Shown here: positions 4,001-5,392 of the stretch, one piece after another
Numbering within the stretch: the stretch's first letter is position 1
How the letters are laid out: each line of letters begins with the position of its first letter
Assembly: GCA_001800005.1 (NCBI GenBank)
Contig: MGUL01000130.1
Coordinates: 227 to 5,618 of the forward strand
Length of the DNA stretch: 5,392 bases
Reading direction: 5' to 3'
From: Elusimicrobia bacterium RBG_16_66_12
Lineage (GTDB): Bacteria > Elusimicrobiota > Elusimicrobia > UBA1565 > UBA9628
The notes under the pieces: model-generated
What the model saw: only the letters and a program-made list of their open reading frames with translations
Databases searched by the model: none
What the model was told of the DNA's origin: nothing
Translations under genes and position numbers: made by a program

Positions 4001-5392
4001 ATTCTGCTCGGCAGCGCCGGCGGCAATGCCGGACCGGGGTTGGATACAGGTACCAACGCCGGGTTGACGGGGGGAGGAGCGATCTTCCTCGAACTCGTCG
4101 GCGCGCTTCAACTCGACGGCACCATCGCCGCCGACGGGACGTCGCGCTCCATCTTCTCAAGCGGAGCAGCTCCCGGCGGAGGGGCAGGCGGAAGCGTCTC
4201 GATCGTGGCCGGAACCCTCGCCGGCGCCGGTCGGATGACGGCGGTGGGCGGAACTTCCGAGATCTTCGGTATCGAATTGTCGCAGTTCCTGGGTGCTGGA
4301 GCGGGGGGCCGCATCTCCCACTCTGGAGCAGCCCAGGGATTCATGGGGCAGACGAGTGCCTGGGGTGGGTACCCAAACGGATCCCCGGGGACGGTCTTCG
4401 CCCTTGACCTCGCGGTCAGTCAGCGCAGCCTCCGCGTCGACAACGCCAATCGGACCGGTCGGCCAGCCCTCCTCACCGACCCGTCGCCAACCGTCTGGCA
4501 ATTCGACCGGGTCGAGCTCCTTCGTGGCGGCGACCTGGCGCTGCTCGATCCGGATGATTCCATCGTCCTCACCGCGGCGCAGATGGCTGGCGACGGAACG
4601 GGTCAGCTCTATCTCCCGGCAAGTCTGGCCTTTGCCGACCCTCAGCTTCGAGGGTTCGGCTTCTCGGTTCCATCGGGCGCCACGCTGTCGGTGCCCGCGG
4701 ACTTCACGGTCACAGGCGTTGAGCTCGATGTGTACGGAATGCTGGAGGGAGCCGGGAATCTCGCCCTGGAGGCGGATGGGTCTCAGAATAGCCGCGTGCG
4801 CCTCTCCGCGCTCGGCAACCACAGCGGGCACCCGCTCGGCAGCTACCAATTCGCCAACCTACAGGTGGGCGCCAATCAGGCGCTGGAGTTCGCCGGCGAT
4901 CCTGCCACCGGCGCCGGAGTCACGCTGACCGCCGACACGATCGTCGTGGAGACCGGGGGGCGCGTATCCGGCGACGGCCTCGGGTATCAGCCGCAGGGAA
5001 ACCGCGGGCCGGGGGCGGGGGGAAGCGCGGCCGGGCACGGCGGCTACGGCGGCGGATCAACGGGAGGCGCTCCTTATGGCTTTGCTCTCGAGCCAACGGA
5101 CCTGGGCAGCGCCTCGGGCGGCGCGGGCGGCGGCGCGATCCATTTGCTGGTGGGCGGCCTCACGCTCGATGGCACCCTCAGCGCGAACGGGTCAAGCGGT
5201 GGAGGCGCCGGCGGGAGTCTGTGGCTGGATGTGGATGCTCTGGGCGGCTCGGGCGCGATCCAGTCCAACGGAGGCGCCCGCAACATCTTTTCCTCTACAG
5301 GCGGGAGTGGGGGAGGGGGCCGTGTCGCGCTCTACACGATGGCCGACAGCTTCGTTGGCACGATCGAGGCCGCGGCCGGGATCGACACTTCG
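1031..5392 (+). CDS. large secreted multidomain protein: two PA14 / Ig-like modules and AgmC-like glycine-rich domains (3' end missing)
   Basis: An uninterrupted frame of 1454 codons, still open at the window end. Order of parts: N-terminal extension (1-49), signal peptide core (about 53-66) with likely cleavage after GSA at 74, PA14 domain 1 (87-222), two Ig-like (Big-1-like) domains (about 230-449) joined by a Pro/Gly linker at 342-360, PA14 domain 2 (450-585), two more Ig-like domains (to about 807), a segment with GDDILIIAMQG (808-905), glycine-rich domain 1 (906-1125), a beta-rich spacer, and glycine-rich domain 2 (from 1298). Both PA14 copies keep TTSDDGVRLWVD and IDNW. PA14 folds bind carbohydrate in many adhesins and glycosidases, and the Asp-Asp pair may be the calcium site known from PA14 lectins. 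The glycine-rich part resembles myxobacterial AgmC-type gliding or surface proteins. No enzyme domain is seen, so a surface adhesin or matrix protein is my best reading. ATG at 1031 is the first start after the in-frame TAG at 1025. No clear Shine-Dalgarno precedes it. Confidence 0.9.
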   Translation, partial: MPNRLSVDRFSFILPVDRISLHAPSLSSRSLVPRHTSAPWASRLAALAKTSRLTLGLVVCIILVAAGRAGPGSAQETPAGAAAPVAGLRGEYFANNSLHLPVAMTRFDGPIDFDYGGGGPDPSLPGEGFSIRWTGQVQAAFSETYAFFTTSDDGVRLWVDGQPVIDNWTIHGTTEDSGSIDLEAGEWVDLRLEFFEQSGGALIHLEWSSASTPRQVIPGDRLQYPDFGGSSIVADPATATADGTQATTLTVTLADSSAIPLPGVSLYMMIGGSHNFLNGSPVESGIWSPMGATDLSGEASAQLASTVAESKTILVRAGDVVLPDPASFLFTAGPATSLQVLLPGESPDPGGPPGKGGSPESPRIGQPTTVHIRAVDVFFNLAEAFTGTAVLNASDPAAALPPSADLVAGAAQAGVTWMTPGAHSLTASDTTDPLLVGSASLEVLGLQIAGLHGDYFPNPDLIAPPSYLPFRETIDFDFGLGSPAPTLPPDHFSARWRGRVRSDFSESYAFITTSDDGVRLWVDDQLIIDNWTAHSATEDTASLDLEAGRWYDMRLEYFDNDGDARIRLEWSSASTPRQVIPLGNLSFLDLEGAVLEPTPASAPADGASVVTLSVQLLSEFGLPWADTPVAIHISGSENHVNGVEVPAGAWTEIGVTDAAGLVAADLASTFPEEKIVRVRAGGQVLQATTPVNFESGPPVDLRLLLPGETATPGQAPGKTGTPSPVPVGSGGRLIVQAVDADFNVAAGYTGDVRLTTTDPAADLPGVATLNNGETQVDFVMRTLGSQTISVTTIDGPPFTDESTVEVVPPPALVVGSGEVLTVDDARYRMMGMIPSDTPFVFYDGTPGFLPGDDILIIAMQGDSIGTYDLAQVINVQPGELVLSAGLVNAYDGFSHRVMVQKIPRFGEVVVQDGGVITAHAWDGSTGGVVAFRATSLTIESGGKIVATGLGFRAGEGPGSGGFQAGGGYGGTGGDYGGGAGGAGYGPPVSPILLGSAGGNAGPGLDTGTNAGLTGGGAIFLELVGALQLDGTIAADGTSRSIFSSGAAPGGGAGGSVSIVAGTLAGAGRMTAVGGTSEIFGIELSQFLGAGAGGRISHSGAAQGFMGQTSAWGGYPNGSPGTVFALDLAVSQRSLRVDNANRTGRPALLTDPSPTVWQFDRVELLRGGDLALLDPDDSIVLTAAQMAGDGTGQLYLPASLAFADPQLRGFGFSVPSGATLSVPADFTVTGVELDVYGMLEGAGNLALEADGSQNSRVRLSALGNHSGHPLGSYQFANLQVGANQALEFAGDPATGAGVTLTADTIVVETGGRVSGDGLGYQPQGNRGPGAGGSAAGHGGYGGGSTGGAPYGFALEPTDLGSASGGAGGGAIHLLVGGLTLDGTLSANGSSGGGAGGSLWLDVDALGGSGAIQSNGGARNIFSSTGGSGGGGRVALYTMADSFVGTIEAAAGIDTS
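1150..1165 (+). repeat. small hairpin in the leader coding region
   Basis: GGCGAG at 1150-1155 pairs perfectly with CTCGCC at 1160-1165 around a four-base TCGG loop. It lies about 120 bases inside the large gene, just before the signal-peptide codons. It could slow ribosomes during export, or simply reflect base composition. Confidence 0.25.
1178..1252 (+). other. Sec-type signal peptide core and cleavage site of the large protein
   Basis: Residues 50-74 read Thr-Ser-Arg, then the hydrophobic run LTLGLVVCIILVAAG (53-67), then a polar stretch ending GSA before QE. Signal peptidase I would cut after Ala74. There is no twin-arginine motif, and the single Cys60 sits inside the hydrophobic core without a lipobox, so a lipoprotein is unlikely. 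The n-region before the core is unusually long, about 50 residues. Confidence 0.75.
1289..2377 (+). repeat. coding tandem repeat unit 1 (PA14 + two Ig-like domains)
   Basis: The first of two coding units of 1089 bases (residues 87-449). It starts at GLRGEYF, contains TTSDDGVRLWVDG, the Ig-like ADPATATADG strand, the linker LPGESPDPGGPPGKGGSP, and ends after SASLEVL. The first Ig-like domain resembles Big-1 (invasin-type) domains in its ADG and VRAG features. Five anchors spread through the unit all lie exactly 363 residues before their partners in unit 2. Confidence 0.85.
2378..3466 (+). repeat. coding tandem repeat unit 2 (PA14 + two Ig-like domains)
   Basis: The second unit (residues 450-812), directly adjoining the first, starts at GLHGDYF and ends near TVEVVPPPAL. 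By hand alignment the PA14 parts share 82 of 132 residues without a gap. The Ig-like parts are clearly less similar, perhaps a third identical, yet also need no net gap. The linker LPGETATPGQAPGKTGTP matches that of unit 1 in pattern. This shows an old internal duplication with the PA14 part under stronger constraint. Confidence 0.85.
3746..4405 (+). repeat. glycine-rich AgmC-like domain, copy 1
   Basis: Residues 906-1125. It begins with short beta strands (GEVVVQDGGVITAHAW, then TGGVVAFRA), followed by LTIESGGKIVATGLGF. A Gly/Tyr/Ala-rich stretch follows (about 953-1000), then the motif YGPPVSPILLGS at 984-995, GGGAIFLELVGALQLDGTI, and a further GGGAGGS strand. Alternating strands and glycine-rich turns suggest a beta-helix or similar stacked fold. 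Comparable domains occur in AgmC-type proteins of myxobacteria. The role there in gliding or surface function is family knowledge and cannot be transferred with certainty. Confidence 0.7.
4922..5392 (+). repeat. glycine-rich AgmC-like domain, copy 2 (cut by window end)
   Basis: Residues 1298-1454. IVVETGGRVSGDGLGY, then a glycine-rich stretch, then YGFALEPTDLGS at 1349-1360, GGGAIHLLVGGLTLDGTLSANG and GGGAGGS repeat the order of copy 1. The shared motif is Y-G-x4-P-x2-L-G-S, spaced 365 residues from the first copy. The region between the copies (1126-1297) is beta-rich and may belong to the same repeating fold. More copies may follow beyond the window. Confidence 0.7.

Noticed and set aside
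3790..4407. Plus-strand frame of 205 codons inside the glycine-rich region
   Set aside because: The product is almost entirely Arg/Ser/Gly and results from reading Gly codons out of frame.
4157..4849. Long minus-strand open frame (230 codons) inside the large gene
   Set aside because: It lies fully antisense to a frame with clear domain structure. Its protein is Arg/Pro/Ala-rich without any recognisable motif, as expected for a frame shadow in GC-rich DNA. The minus-strand frames at 3317-3787, 2551-3036 and 1828-2121 are rejected for the same reason.
1..5392. High number of GATC (about 50) and GGATCC (8) sites
   Set aside because: This is more than base composition predicts. However, Asp (GAT) and Ile (ATC) codons and Gly-Ser or Pro-Asp-Pro contexts can explain much of it. 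Without genome-wide counts and methyltransferase data it is not a supportable signal.
1..5392. CRISPR arrays, tRNA, rRNA, insertion sequences, toxin-antitoxin or phage-defence genes
   Set aside because: No short direct repeats with spacers, no cloverleaf-like sequence, no transposase motifs and no known defence domains were seen on either strand.

Overview
The window comes from a GC-rich bacterium (well above 60% G+C by eye; not computed). It holds two small cytoplasmic genes in a tight operon, a roughly 200-base spacer, and the 5' part of one very large secreted-protein gene that runs off the right edge. All genes are on the + strand. The phylum cannot be fixed from this sequence. The mix of PA14, Ig-like and AgmC-type glycine-rich domains would suit an environmental Myxococcota, Acidobacteriota, Planctomycetota, Chloroflexota or related candidate-phylum genome.

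Left part (1-827): an AHSA1-type SRPBCC (START-like) protein is followed by a DUF1801 (YdhG/Fra-like) protein. They are joined by a 4-base GTGA stop/start overlap. The same GTGA arrangement at bases 7-10 suggests that a third, upstream gene ends at 8-10. In many bacteria an ArsR-type regulator sits there, but it lies outside this window.

Spacer (828-1030): a weak hairpin follows the operon. Then come a 7-bp inverted repeat, a sigma70-like promoter (TTGACC, 18 bp, TAGACT) and an 18-bp near-perfect dyad. The core of the dyad matches the GGACTWWAGTCC-type site of NarL/LuxR-family response regulators such as DosR at 11 of 12 positions. CTAG, a usually rare tetramer, occurs five times between 986 and 1172 and only once that I can find elsewhere in the window.

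Right part (1031-5392): one uninterrupted reading frame of 1454 codons, open at the window end. It has a long N-terminal extension and a signal peptide, followed by two tandem copies of a PA14 plus two-Ig-like module. The two copies are exactly in register at 363 residues (1089 bases). After them come two copies of a glycine-rich, probably beta-helical domain like that in myxobacterial AgmC-type proteins. The predicted mature part has no cysteine, only six lysines, and a strong excess of acidic residues. It is most likely a cell-surface or released adhesin or carbohydrate-binding protein; no catalytic domain is visible. I see no clear sign of a defence, mobile or CRISPR system. The most unusual content is the repeat architecture of the large protein and the regulatory-looking DNA in front of it.
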